64,000 bases of DNA from Arthrobacter sp. AQ5-05 (lineage in GTDB: Bacteria; Actinomycetota; Actinomycetes; Actinomycetales; Micrococcaceae), in contig NZ_QMKQ01000005.1 of assembly GCF_003287975.1 (NCBI RefSeq), positions 62,001 to 126,000 of the forward strand, read 5' to 3'. The notes under the pieces were generated by a model, which saw only the letters and a list, made by a program, of their open reading frames with translations, was not told where the DNA came from and searched no databases. The first letter of the stretch is position 1; every line of letters begins with the position of its first letter. Positions 35,307-44,803 of this stretch are shown one piece after another. The position numbers and the translations under genes are program-made.

Positions 35307-36230
35307 CTATGCTTGGGTGTGTTCGAGTACGAAGGCACGGGCTGCCTCGAGGTCCTCGGGGGACTTCAGGGCGAGCGTCGGGATCCCCTTCAGGCCGCGG
35401 CGGGCCAGGCCCACCAGCGTTCCTGCCGGGGGAAGTTCGATGATTCCGGTGACACCGAGGGCGGCGAGCTCTTCCATGCACTTGTCCCAGCGCACCGGGC
35501 GGGAGACCTGGGCGACGAGCGAGGCAAGGTTGGCCTGTCCGTCGGACACCGCGGCGCCGTCGTAGTTGGACAGCAGCGTGGTGCTCGGGTCCTTGGCCTG
35601 GAGGGACGCGGAGAGTTCCTCCAGCACCGCCACGGCGGGGGCCATGTGGTGGGTGTGGAACGCGCCGGCGACCTTCAGCGGGATCACGCGGGCCTTGGCC
35701 GGCGGATTCGCGGCGAAGCCCTCGATCTGTTCCAGCGTGCCGGCGGCAACGATCTGGCCCCCGCCGTTGGCATTGGCCGGGGTCAGCCCGGCGGCGATGA
35801 TTGACGCGTTGACCTCCTCGGCGTCCCCGCCGAGGACGGCGGCCATGCCCGTGGGTGTTGCGGCGGCGGCCAGGGCCATGGCGTTGGCGCGTTCACGCAC
35901 GAAGACCATGGCATCCTGCTCGGACAGCGCACCCGCCAGTGCGGTTGCGGTGATCTCGCCGACGGAGTGGCCTGCCAGCACGGTGTTGGCCGGCAGCGCC
36001 TCGCCGAACAGGGCGCGCGCGGCGATCAGGCCGGCGGCCACGATCAGCGGCTGGGCCACTGCGGTGTCCTTGATGGTCTCCTCGTCCGAGACGGTCCCAT
36101 GGGCGGTCAGGTCGCGTTCCGTGATGGCGGAGAGTTCGGCGAGATGTTCGGAAACACCCGGGACCTCAAGCCATGGGGAAAGGAATCCGGGGGTCTGGGA
36201 GCCCTGTCCAGGGCACACGATTGCTAGCAC
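35307..36230 (-). CDS. fabD: malonyl-CoA:ACP transacylase
   Basis: 307 residues from GTG 36230. The motifs IVCPGQGSQTPGF, GHSVGE (nucleophile Ser89) and GAFHTHHM (catalytic His) identify FabD, which loads malonate on ACP. The start has GGAAAG 8 bases upstream. It heads the structural fab genes and follows the FasR-like regulator gene by 77 bases. Confidence 0.95.
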   Translation of the reverse strand: MLAIVCPGQGSQTPGFLSPWLEVPGVSEHLAELSAITERDLTAHGTVSDEETIKDTAVAQPLIVAAGLIAARALFGEALPANTVLAGHSVGEITATALAGALSEQDAMVFVRERANAMALAAAATPTGMAAVLGGDAEEVNASIIAAGLTPANANGGGQIVAAGTLEQIEGFAANPPAKARVIPLKVAGAFHTHHMAPAVAVLEELSASLQAKDPSTTLLSNYDGAAVSDGQANLASLVAQVSRPVRWDKCMEELAALGVTGIIELPPAGTLVGLARRGLKGIPTLALKSPEDLEAARAFVLEHTQA

Positions 36231-36307
36231 TACTCCAGCTTTCCAAAGAAGTCGGTCACGACGGCTGTTTTGACACACCGACTTGACGGCATGCTTTTGT
36301 ATGAATC

Positions 36308-37573
36308 CTACAAGGTGGCGGTGCCCTTGCGCGGCACCGGTTGCCGCGTTTCGGGCAAGTTCGCAGAAGTTTCGGTATCCAGCCGGCCGACCACCAGCGC
36401 CGTTTGCAGTACGAAGGCCTCGCGGGGCACCAGCGGATCCCAGCCGGTGACGTCGCAGACCCGCTTGAGGCGGTAGCGCACGGTGTTGGCGTGGACGAAC
36501 AGCTCGCGGGCCGTGCCTTCCAGCGAGTGGCCCAGCGACAGGTAGCTGGAAAGCGTCTCGATCAGTCCGTTTCCGGCCTTGATCAGCGGGTTGTAGATCC
36601 CCGAGACCAGTGCCTCGCGGGCATCGGCGTCGTTGTTCATGACGCGCTCGGGCCACAGGTCATCGGCGTCCACCGGGCGCGGGGCCAGCGGCCAGGCCTT
36701 GGCCGCGGCGATGGCGGCAAATGCGGCCTTGGCGCTGGCGGAGGCCTCCTTGAGCGTGGGGGCCAGCGGGCTGTACACCACCGGGCCCTCGCCAAAGAAC
36801 GAGGCCAGGCGGTCCATTCCGGCACGGTCCGCTTCCACCCCGCCGAGCATCAAGATGGCGCGTTCACCATGGACCCCGACCAGGGAGTCGCGGGCGTAGC
36901 GGGCTGCGGCGCGGCGGAGCTCGCTGACGAATCCAACCGGCGAGGAGGCCGGGGTGGCACCGATCATCACCAGGATGTTCTCGTGCGACTTCCAGCCCAC
37001 GGCGGCAATCCTCGAGCGCAGGGAATCCTGCGACTCGCCGCGCATCACCGCATCGACCACGAGGGCCTCGAGCCTCGAGTCCCAGGCCCCGCGGGTCTCC
37101 GCGGCCCGGGCGTACACGTCGGCCGCGGCGAAGGCGACCTCCCGCGAGTAGCGCAGGACCGCCTCGCGCAGCTGCGTGTGCTCGGATTCCGGGGCGATGT
37201 CCGGGACCTGGGACTCGACGACTTCCACGATGGTGCGGATCAGCTGGAGGGCCTTTTGCAGGCTGATGGACCGGGTCAGTTCCGTGGGGGCCGCGCCGAA
37301 GACGTCATTGAGCACCCACTGGGGTGAGGTGGTGGGCCGCTCGTACCAGGAGACGAAGGAGGCGATGCCCTTCTGGGCCACCAGGCCCAGGGCCGCCCGT
37401 TCCTCGGGGCGCAGGCCGCGGTACCAGGGAAGGGACTGGTCAAGGTGCTTCAGGGCGACGGTGGACAGCACGCCCAGGTGCTGCTTGAGCCGTTTGAGGG
37501 TTTCCGGGCTGGCCTTGGCTTGCCGGAAGGGCCGGATCCGTTGGGCAGGATTCGACGTTTGCTCATCACTCAT
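36308..37573 (-). CDS. fasR: FasR-like transcriptional regulator of fatty acid synthesis (PucR/CdaR type)
   Basis: 421 residues. The C terminus has the PucR helix-turn-helix: LSLGHSLEGTARELFVHANT then VRYRLKRVCDVTG. The central part is a GGDEF-like CdaR region. In Streptomyces the homologous gene upstream of fabD, fasR, activates the fab operon; position and domains match here, so the same role is inferred. ATG 37573 starts MSDEQTSNP; the longer frame adds unlikely sequence. It lies between aceE and fabD on the same strand. Confidence 0.85.
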   Translation of the reverse strand: MSDEQTSNPAQRIRPFRQAKASPETLKRLKQHLGVLSTVALKHLDQSLPWYRGLRPEERAALGLVAQKGIASFVSWYERPTTSPQWVLNDVFGAAPTELTRSISLQKALQLIRTIVEVVESQVPDIAPESEHTQLREAVLRYSREVAFAAADVYARAAETRGAWDSRLEALVVDAVMRGESQDSLRSRIAAVGWKSHENILVMIGATPASSPVGFVSELRRAAARYARDSLVGVHGERAILMLGGVEADRAGMDRLASFFGEGPVVYSPLAPTLKEASASAKAAFAAIAAAKAWPLAPRPVDADDLWPERVMNNDADAREALVSGIYNPLIKAGNGLIETLSSYLSLGHSLEGTARELFVHANTVRYRLKRVCDVTGWDPLVPREAFVLQTALVVGRLDTETSANLPETRQPVPRKGTATL

Positions 37574-37684
37574 AGAACGAGCATACGCACCATCGGCCCG
37601 CCGAACTATTTTGTAGGCTTCGCACAACCGAGCCGCCATGCGGCACGGTTGCGTGGGCGGGTGCCGGAGTCGGGGAATGCCCGC

Positions 37685-37731
37685 AAAAAAGCGGTGGCGC
37701 GGCCCCCGTCAAAGGGGAGCCGCGCCACCGC
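37685..37731 (-). terminator. terminator of aceE
   Basis: On the reverse strand GCGGTGGCGCGG ... CCGCGCCACCGC forms a stem of about 20 bp followed by TTTTTTG, a strong intrinsic terminator just after the aceE stop. Confidence 0.93.
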
Positions 37732-37754
37732 CGGTGCTCACTTGCCCAGAAGGA

Positions 37755-40502
37755 CTAGGCGTCGCCGCCCGCGTTGCCGCTGGTGCCGGCGGTCACGTCG
37801 TCGAGCTTGTACTTGGCAAAGGCGGCGGCCGGCACGGAGGCGTCGACCTCTCCGCGCTTGGCCAGCATCTGCAGCGTACGAACAACCACCGAATGCGCGT
37901 CGATCTTGAAGAAGCGACGTGCGGCGGCGCGGGTGTCGGAGAAACCGAACCCGTCGGCGCCCAGGGTGGCGAATTCGTTGGGCACGAACTGGCGGATCTG
38001 GTCGGGCACCGCCTTCATGTAGTCCGAGACCGCAACGACCGGGCCGGTGGCTCCGGCCAGCTGCTGGGCAACGAACGGCACGCGCGGCTCGGCATCCGGG
38101 TCAAGGAACGACTGCTCCTCGCACTCCAGGCCGTCGCGGCGCAACTCGTTCCAGGAGGTGACGGACCAGACATCGGCCGACACGCCCCAGTCCTCGGCCA
38201 GCATGCGCTGGGCATCGATGGTCCACGGGACAGCCACGCCGGAGGCGAGCAGCTGGGCGCGCGGTCCGTCGATGGTGGCCGGGGAGACCTGGTAGATGCC
38301 GCCGAGGATGCCGGCGACGTCGAGGTTCTCCGGTTCCTTGGGCTGCTGGTAGGGCTCGTTGTAGATCGTGATGTAGTACATCACGTTCGGGTCCTCGTGC
38401 TTGCCGCCGTACATGCGCTCGAGGCCGGCCTTGACGATGTGGCCGATCTCGTAGCCGTAGGCCGGGTCGTAGGTGACAACGGCCGGGTTGGTGGCGGCGA
38501 GGATCGGGGAGTGCCCGTCCGCGTGCTGCAGGCCCTCGCCGGTCAGCGTGGTGCGACCCGCGGTGGCGCCCATGATGAACCCGCGGGCCATCTGGTCGCC
38601 GGCTGCCCAGAAGGCATCGCCGGTGCGCTGGAAGCCGAACATCGAGTAGAACACGTAGATCGGGATCAACGGCTCGTCGTGGGTGGCGTAGGCGGTGCCC
38701 GCTGCGGTGAACGCCGCGACGGCGCCGGCCTCGTTGATGCCCGGGTGGATCAGCTGCCCGGCAGGGGATTCCTTGTAGGCAAGAACCAGCTCGCGGTCAA
38801 CCGAGAGGTAGTTCTGGCCGGCCGGGTTGTAGATCTTGGCGGTCGGGAAGAAGGCATCCATGCCGAAGGTGCGCGACTCGTCGGGCACGATCGGAACCAC
38901 GCGCTTGCCGAATTCCTTGTCGCGCATCAGGTCCTTGAGCAGGCGCACGAAGGCCATGGTGGTGGCCGCCTGCTGCTTGCCCGAACCGCGCGATGCGGTG
39001 TCGTAGGCCTTGTCCTCGGGGAGGTGGATCTCCTTGGACTTGGTGCGACGCGACGGCACGGGGCCACCGAGCTCGTTGCGGCGTTCCATCATGTACTTGT
39101 ACTCGGCCGAATCCTGGCCCGGACGGTAGTACGGCGGCAGGTACGGGTCTGCTTCGAGCTGCTCGTCGGTGATCGGGATGCGCAGGTGGTCGCGGAAGGC
39201 TTTGAGGTCCGCCAGCGTCATCTTCTTCATCTGGTGCGTCGCGTTGCGCGCCTCGAAGTGCGGGCCCAGGCCGTAGCCCTTGACCGTCTTGGTCAGGATG
39301 ACCGTCGGCTTGCCCTTGAACTCGGTGGCTGCCTTGTAGGCCGCGTAGACCTTGTGGTAGTCGTGGCCGCCGCGCTTCAGGTTCCAGATCTGCTCGTCGG
39401 TCAGGTCCGAAACCATTTCCTTGGTCTGCGGGGACTTTCCGAAGAAGTGCTCGCGGACGAAGGCGCCGTTCTCTGCCTTGTAGGTCTGGTAGTCGCCGTC
39501 CGGGGTCTGGTTCATGATGTCGACCAGCGAGTTGTCGGTGTCGGCATCGAGCAGGGCATCCCACTCGCGGCCCCAGACGACCTTGATGACGTTCCAGCCC
39601 GCACCGCGGAAGAATGCCTCAAGTTCCTGCATGATCTTGCCGTTGCCGCGAACCGGGCCGTCGAGGCGCTGCAGGTTGCAGTTGACCACGAAGGTGAGGT
39701 TGTCGAGCTTCTCGTTGGCTGCAAGCTGGAGCAGGCCGCGCGATTCGGGCTCGTCCATCTCGCCGTCGCCCAGGAAGGCCCAGACGTGCTGGTCGGAGGT
39801 GTCCTTGATGCCGCGGTTCTGCAGGTAGCGGTTCGACTGCGCCTGGTAGATGGCGTTCATCGGGCCGATGCCCATGGACACAGTGGGGAATTCCCAGAAG
39901 TCCGGCAGGGAGTGCGGGTGCGGGTAGGACGGCAGGGCGTGGCCCTTGCGGGACTTCTCCTGGCGGAAGCCGTCCATGTCCTCTTCGCTCAGGCGTCCCT
40001 CGAGGAACGCGCGGGCGTACATTCCGGGGGAGGCGTGGCCCTGGAAGAAGACCTGGTCGCCTCCGCCCGGGTGGCTCTTGCCGCGGAAGAAGTGGTTGAA
40101 TCCCACTTCGTAAAGGGTTGCTGCACCGGCGTAGGTGGAAATGTGTCCGCCCACTCCGACGCCCGGGCGCTGCCCGCGGTGCACCATGACCGCGGCGTTC
40201 CAGCGCATGAAAGCTCGGTAGCGTCGTTCAATCTGCTCGTCACCCGGGAACTCTGGTTCCTGGTCCACCGGAATCGTGTTCACGTAGTCCGTGGTGGTAA
40301 CCATGGGGACGCCCACACTCTTGGCGCCTGCGCGCTGTAGCAGTGAACGAACAATGTACTGGGCACGCTCGGTGCCCTGCGTTTCGACCAGATCATCGAA
40401 GGACTCAATCCATTCGGCGGTCTCCTCCGGATCCCGATCGGGCAACTGGCTGGTCAAGCCGCTACGGATGTGAGAAATATGTTCCTCTACAGCCACGTCC
40501 AT
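37755..40502 (-). CDS. aceE: pyruvate dehydrogenase E1 component, single-chain form
   Basis: 915 residues. The thiamine-pyrophosphate motif [10 protein letters not shown] ... [32 protein letters not shown] and [15 protein letters not shown] are those of homodimeric AceE. It decarboxylates pyruvate and passes acetyl groups to the E2 subunit, which is not encoded here. ATG 40502 has GAGGAGAAG directly upstream. Its location beside the fatty acid genes links acetyl-CoA supply and use. Confidence 0.96.
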   Translation of the reverse strand: MDVAVEEHISHIRSGLTSQLPDRDPEETAEWIESFDDLVETQGTERAQYIVRSLLQRAGAKSVGVPMVTTTDYVNTIPVDQEPEFPGDEQIERRYRAFMRWNAAVMVHRGQRPGVGVGGHISTYAGAATLYEVGFNHFFRGKSHPGGGDQVFFQGHASPGMYARAFLEGRLSEEDMDGFRQEKSRKGHALPSYPHPHSLPDFWEFPTVSMGIGPMNAIYQAQSNRYLQNRGIKDTSDQHVWAFLGDGEMDEPESRGLLQLAANEKLDNLTFVVNCNLQRLDGPVRGNGKIMQELEAFFRGAGWNVIKVVWGREWDALLDADTDNSLVDIMNQTPDGDYQTYKAENGAFVREHFFGKSPQTKEMVSDLTDEQIWNLKRGGHDYHKVYAAYKAATEFKGKPTVILTKTVKGYGLGPHFEARNATHQMKKMTLADLKAFRDHLRIPITDEQLEADPYLPPYYRPGQDSAEYKYMMERRNELGGPVPSRRTKSKEIHLPEDKAYDTASRGSGKQQAATTMAFVRLLKDLMRDKEFGKRVVPIVPDESRTFGMDAFFPTAKIYNPAGQNYLSVDRELVLAYKESPAGQLIHPGINEAGAVAAFTAAGTAYATHDEPLIPIYVFYSMFGFQRTGDAFWAAGDQMARGFIMGATAGRTTLTGEGLQHADGHSPILAATNPAVVTYDPAYGYEIGHIVKAGLERMYGGKHEDPNVMYYITIYNEPYQQPKEPENLDVAGILGGIYQVSPATIDGPRAQLLASGVAVPWTIDAQRMLAEDWGVSADVWSVTSWNELRRDGLECEEQSFLDPDAEPRVPFVAQQLAGATGPVVAVSDYMKAVPDQIRQFVPNEFATLGADGFGFSDTRAAARRFFKIDAHSVVVRTLQMLAKRGEVDASVPAAAFAKYKLDDVTAGTSGNAGGDA

Positions 40503-40631
40503 CTTCTCCTCGTTATGGGGGTACAGCGGGGACTGTGCGTTGAGCGCTAGTAAGCATCTCCAACCCACAGTGGCGTTGCTAGCGCCAAAGGTTTGGCCCG
40601 TTCCCCAAGGGTGGTTGGTCGCGGACCGCCG

Positions 40632-40660
40632 ATTACACTCTAATGCGCATGTAGACCCAA
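40632..40660 (-). promoter_or_regulatory. candidate aceE promoter
   Basis: On the reverse strand TTGGGT and TGTAAT are 17 bases apart, a fair sigma-A-type promoter about 130 bases before aceE. The 333-base divergent gap (40503-40835) contains no gene I can support. Confidence 0.45.
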
Positions 40661-40835
40661 AACGTATCCGGGCTAAACACATGCGACGTTTTGAAGTTAC
40701 ATGGCGAATGTGCCGAGAGCCGAATGCGGGTCGAAGTCATCACTATTTCGGCGTGTTGAACGCTTTGCGCTTGATGGGAACGCCAAAAGGGTGTTTGGTT
40801 GTTACCAGACGCTTTACAGCAGCAGGAGGAGTGAC

Positions 40836-41252
40836 GTGAGCGACGCCGCACCGGCAAAGCACGAAGCCGCACAGAAAATGGGCTTCAAAGACGGGGACCT
40901 GATTCAGGAACTCGGGTACGACAACGATGTGGACTTTGATCTGCGCGATTCCCTTGAGGACGCAGTGGGTTCCGAACTACTGACAGAGGAAGATCACGAG
41001 GTAGTCGACGGAATCATCTACTGGTGGCGTGAGAACGACGGGGACTTGATCGATGCCCTGGTCGATTCGCTGGTCAGCCTGGATGAAAAGGGAGTCGTAT
41101 GGCTCTTGACCCCGAAGTCGGGTCGAGACGGATACGTTTCGCCTGCCTCGATCCAGGCCGATGCACCCACCGCGGGCCTCCACGTGACCAACACCGAGGG
41201 TGTTTCCGAGGATTGGTCGGCCACTCGACTTGTTGCGCGCCGCAAGAACTAG
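40836..41252 (+). CDS. DUF3052 family protein
   Basis: 138 residues from GTG with AGGAGGAGTGAC just upstream. The sequence AAQKMGFKDGDLIQELGYDN and YWWREND are typical of actinobacterial DUF3052 proteins. Soluble; function unknown. In related genomes it also lies divergent from aceE. A peroxiredoxin gene follows 4 bases after its stop, so they form an operon. Confidence 0.92.
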   Translation: MSDAAPAKHEAAQKMGFKDGDLIQELGYDNDVDFDLRDSLEDAVGSELLTEEDHEVVDGIIYWWRENDGDLIDALVDSLVSLDEKGVVWLLTPKSGRDGYVSPASIQADAPTAGLHVTNTEGVSEDWSATRLVARRKN

Positions 41253-41256
41253 CGCT

Positions 41257-41748
41257 GTGGAACCATATCAAACGGCGACGGGGAGTCTTTCCTCGGTGCC
41301 GCGGGCCGGTCAAACGGCCCCGGGCTTCGCCCTTCCCAACCAACACGGTGAACTCATCGAGTCCCGGTCCTTGGGGGAGCAGGCCCACTTCCTGGTTTTC
41401 TATCCGTTCGCGTTCTCCGCGGTCTGCGGGTCGGAACTGGAAGAACTGGAAGAAGTGCGCGAAGAATTTGCCGCACGAAACATCCGCATCATGGGTGTCT
41501 CGGTGGATCACAAGTACGCACTGCGCACCTATGCGGACCAATCCCGATTCGGGTTTGATCTGCTGGCCGACTTCTGGCCACACGGTGCCGTAGCAAGCAG
41601 CTACGGCGCATTCAACTTCGAGTCCGGCGCGGCAACGCGGCACACGTTCCTCATTGCAGAGGGACGCGTGGTGGATTCCTTTAGTTCACCCATCCATCAG
41701 GCGCGCGCCATCGCGCGCTACCGAGAGGCGATAGACCTACTCACCTAA
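41257..41748 (+). CDS. AhpE-like peroxiredoxin
   Basis: 163 residues. The peroxidatic cysteine is Cys57 in YPFAFSAVCGSELEEL, the one-cysteine AhpE pattern; no clear resolving cysteine is seen. Such proteins reduce peroxides using mycothiol- or thioredoxin-linked systems. The gene starts with GTG four bases after the DUF3052 stop and has a weak ribosome binding site, fitting coupled translation. Confidence 0.88.
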   Translation: MEPYQTATGSLSSVPRAGQTAPGFALPNQHGELIESRSLGEQAHFLVFYPFAFSAVCGSELEELEEVREEFAARNIRIMGVSVDHKYALRTYADQSRFGFDLLADFWPHGAVASSYGAFNFESGAATRHTFLIAEGRVVDSFSSPIHQARAIARYREAIDLLT

Positions 41749-41867
41749 TTGTTGTCGAAGAATCTTTGCGTCTATTTCGACAGCTCGGGCGGGTACATTG
41801 CCACAGTCATATTCTTGTCACGAACACTTCCGGCGGAATGTCAACCAAAAGAATTCAGTAGTGCCAA

Positions 41868-41943
41868 GGGCCTTTAGCTCAGCTGGTAGAGCGTCACGTT
41901 TACACCGTGAATGTCATCGGTTCGATCCCGGTAGGGCCCACCA
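41868..41943 (+). tRNA. tRNA-Val(UAC), copy 1
   Basis: 76 bases with encoded CCA. The acceptor stem GGGCCTT/AGGGCCC has one G-T pair, the D arm is AGCTCAGCTGGTAGAGC, the anticodon loop is TTTACAC (anticodon TAC) and the T arm ATCGGTTCGATCCCGGT. Identical to the copy at 46280. Confidence 0.96.
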
Positions 41944-41946
41944 ATG

Positions 41947-41992
41947 GATGCCCGCCTCGAGCCAGGAATCTTCCTGGCTCGAGGCGGGCATC
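41947..41992 (+). terminator. long hairpin after tRNA-Val copy 1
   Basis: A 22-bp perfect stem (GATGCCCGCCTCGAGCCAGG and its complement) with a two-base loop begins 3 bases after CCA. There is no T run, but length and position fit a 3' processing or termination signal. Confidence 0.7.
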
Positions 41993-42072
41993 GGTGTCTG
42001 TGCCTTCGGGGCGCAGCCAGGCAACCTGGAGCACCGCGACCAAAAGTCGGCGGCGGCGGGCAGGCTGGGCCC

Positions 42073-43020
42073 ATGGAGAATGTGCGTGACCTCGCAAGTG
42101 GGAACATCCCTACGCGCGAAGACAACCGGGCCGCCGTTCCGCGCGAACCGAACGACAGGCTTCTGGATGCGTTGGCTCATGTCGCATTTTCCTCGTGGTC
42201 CAACAGCTGGGAAAACAATGACGGGAACGGTCTGGTGCGCTGGATCGAGGTCGTCCACGACATCCGCACCGGCGCTCGGATCGCCCCGGGCGCAGCCACG
42301 AATCCGCGGCCCATGGAAGAAATCCTGGCCGACATCCATCGGGTGGTCTCGGACGCCGGGGCACCGGCCCGGGCAGCGGCCCCCGGCAAACGCGGCGGTG
42401 TTGCTGCCCTGTTGCATGAAACCGGAACGTCCGTCGCCCGCGGCTTGGACCCTCTGAACCGTGCCGTGGACATCCTGGTTCCGGAGATGGGGCGCAACAG
42501 CCAGCGGCATGGCCAAGGCGTCATCCGTGCAGGCCTGTTGTGCCCGGATCAACGCGCGGCACTGCGGCAGGCCCAACCGGTCGCCCAGCGCCCGATGACC
42601 GGGAAACATTGCTGGTGGCCGGAATATCTGGATGTCAACGGCATGCACACCAACAAAATGGTGTTCGCTGCCGATGCGTCCCTGGTTCTGCAAGGGGCCG
42701 GCGGAATGGGCGTAGTCAGCAGTCGCGGGGACGTGGGCATCCGGTCCCGGCACAGCGACACGAAGTTCGGCCAGATGGAATTCGAGGCAGTCGTCCTCGC
42801 CCTGGAAATGCCGTACGGTGTTTCAACCCATCATGCGATGGTGCCCAGGGACAGCAAGGTCGCCCCCAAGATGGCGCGAACGCTCGCGGCGAGCAGGGTG
42901 CCGAAACCTGGCTATCGCGGGATCAGCGACGATGCCCGCGCCCGCTTCCTGCAGGTCTGGTCTTTGGGGGAAGCCGAGGTGGAATTCGAATTCCTCAGGG
43001 CGGTGTGGGCCGCCGCTTGA
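42073..43020 (+). CDS. orphan protein with a possible RNase HI-like C-terminal domain
   Basis: 315 residues; no family is recognised with certainty. The N-terminal 175 residues are hydrophilic and unassigned. From residue 196 the pattern resembles RNase HI: VFAADASLVLQGAGGMG (Asp201, then a glycine-rich turn), KFGQMEFEAVVLALEM (Glu236) and MVPRDSKVA (Asp260), the spacing expected for the three core carboxylates. A fourth acid is not obvious. The gene lies alone after tRNA-Val copy 1 with a weak ribosome binding site (ATG 42073). Reading it as a nuclease-like or inactive RNase H fold is inference. Confidence 0.65.
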   Translation: MENVRDLASGNIPTREDNRAAVPREPNDRLLDALAHVAFSSWSNSWENNDGNGLVRWIEVVHDIRTGARIAPGAATNPRPMEEILADIHRVVSDAGAPARAAAPGKRGGVAALLHETGTSVARGLDPLNRAVDILVPEMGRNSQRHGQGVIRAGLLCPDQRAALRQAQPVAQRPMTGKHCWWPEYLDVNGMHTNKMVFAADASLVLQGAGGMGVVSSRGDVGIRSRHSDTKFGQMEFEAVVLALEMPYGVSTHHAMVPRDSKVAPKMARTLAASRVPKPGYRGISDDARARFLQVWSLGEAEVEFEFLRAVWAAA

Positions 43021-43582
43021 ACGAAGCCGCTGATGAACTCGTGAACCTGGCTAGGCTTGCCGCCAAGCCGCCGCAGCACCTTGTCGGGGACGAGCCCTGG
43101 CGTCGAGCTGACGCCGGTCGCGCGGATTTTCGGGGCGTGGACGGCTGCGCGCAGGCGGCGGGGCAGCGCTGAATTTTCCCTGCTCGCGATGGAAGCGACC
43201 CGCCCCCGGAACCCCTGGGTATTGATCCGTTGGACTGCCTGCCGCGTGCGAAGGGCCAACCCGGAGGGGCCCTTCCCTGCCCGCGGACTCCAGCCTCCCT
43301 GCAGGGCGGTCGATCGGGGTAGCGGCCTCCTGGGCCGACGGACTACCGTGGGCCACGGCTTTCTGCGTCGTCCCACGCCGGCCAGTGCACGGCACGGAGC
43401 CAGGGGGCAAGAGTGGAGACCCTCATCACAATAGAGTGGTCAGGTGCTCCAAATGGGCGTTGGTTGTTACGTCGCACATTCATCGTTCGAAGGCCCGAGC
43501 GCGGGCGATGAGAGACTTTTTGCGGCCCAATTCAGTTTTCCCCCTGGCAACCGGGCCTCCGCCACCAACATGAGGAGTAGCA
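43021..43582 (+). other. 560-base gap with no supported gene
   Basis: Only short unmatched frames are seen on both strands. A small stem GGCTTGCCGCCAAGCC lies near 43058. The gap presumably holds the argE promoter near its right end. Confidence 0.4.
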
Positions 43583-44755
43583 GTGCCACAAGCACCCGGC
43601 GCATCGACCATGGCCGAGATCACGAAGCTGATCGGCTTCGACACCACGAGCCGCGACACCAATCTTCCGCTGATCGACTACGTCGTGGCACGGCTCGAAG
43701 CCCTGGGCATCGCCTCGAACCTGGTGCACAACGCCGAGGGCGACAAGGCAAACCTGCTGGCCACCATCCCGGCCGCCGACGGCACCCGCACCGGAGGCAT
43801 CGTGCTCTCCGGGCACACCGACGTCGTGCCTGTCGACGGGCAGGACTGGAGCAGCGATCCGTTCACCCCCCAGATCCGCGACGGCAAGCTGTACGCGCGC
43901 GGCACCTGCGACATGAAGTCCTTCGTTGCGGTGATCATGGCCAAGCTTGACTCGATCGCGGCGGCCAAGCTCAGCGAGCCGATCCACCTGGCCTTCTCCT
44001 ACGACGAGGAGGTCGGCTGCCTCGGCGCCGTCGACCTGGTCGCCGCCATCACCGAGGCAGGCCTGAACCCGCGCGGGTGCATCGTGGGGGAGCCCACCAG
44101 CATGCGCGTGGTCCGCGGCCACAAATCTGTCAACGTGATCCGCGTGGACTTCCACGGCGTGGCTGCACACTCCTCGCTGACCACCCAGGGCGTCAACGCT
44201 ATTTCCGCCGCGGCCGAATTCACCGGCTTCGTCGATTCCCTGGCCCGGGCCTTCAAGCAGGACGGGCCCTTCGATGAGGCCTTCATCGTCCCGTACACCA
44301 CCACCACGGTTAACAAGATCGAAGGTGGCATCGCGGTCAACACCATCCCGGCCGGATGCACGCTGCACTTCGAGTTCCGCTCGATCGGGGCCGATGACCC
44401 AAGCGCGCTCATCGAGCGCTACCGCGCCGAGGCCAAGCGCATCGAAGGGGAGCTGCAGCAGCAGAACCCGGCCGCCCGCGTCGACTTCACGGTGCTGGCA
44501 CAGACCCCGGGACTGGACACCCCGGAAGATGCGGGAATCGTTGCCCTGTCGGCAAAACTGGGTGGTACGCCCAGCCCCGACAAGGCCACCTACGGCACCG
44601 AGGCCGGATTGTTCTTCAATGCCGGCATCCCCACCGTGGTCTGCGGCCCCGGCGACATCGCCCAGGCCCACGCCCCGGACGAATTCATCGAACTCGAGCA
44701 GATCGCCGCGTGCGAGGCCTTCATCGAGAACCTCATCACCGAACTGAGCGCCTGA
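43583..44755 (+). CDS. argE: acetylornithine deacetylase
   Basis: 390 residues of the M20 family with the metal-binding motifs LSGHTDVVPVDG, ARGTCDMKSF and FSYDEEVGCLG, and the dimerisation domain GVAAHSSL. The pattern and length fit ArgE, which releases ornithine from N-acetylornithine; related M20 deacylases cannot be excluded. GTG 43583 has GAGGAG 6 bases upstream. A transporter gene follows after 48 bases and may share the transcript. Confidence 0.85.
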   Translation: MPQAPGASTMAEITKLIGFDTTSRDTNLPLIDYVVARLEALGIASNLVHNAEGDKANLLATIPAADGTRTGGIVLSGHTDVVPVDGQDWSSDPFTPQIRDGKLYARGTCDMKSFVAVIMAKLDSIAAAKLSEPIHLAFSYDEEVGCLGAVDLVAAITEAGLNPRGCIVGEPTSMRVVRGHKSVNVIRVDFHGVAAHSSLTTQGVNAISAAAEFTGFVDSLARAFKQDGPFDEAFIVPYTTTTVNKIEGGIAVNTIPAGCTLHFEFRSIGADDPSALIERYRAEAKRIEGELQQQNPAARVDFTVLAQTPGLDTPEDAGIVALSAKLGGTPSPDKATYGTEAGLFFNAGIPTVVCGPGDIAQAHAPDEFIELEQIAACEAFIENLITELSA

Positions 44756-44803
44756 TTCGCCCCGCGAAATCACGGTGCCACATCCACCCTCAAGGAGAAA
44801 CCC

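Noticed and set aside
37638-40340. A 900-codon forward frame
   Set aside because: Antisense shadow of aceE, which has full family motifs.
43057-43434. A 125-codon frame before argE
   Set aside because: No ribosome binding site, no recognisable product, Arg/Pro-rich composition typical of spurious high-GC frames.
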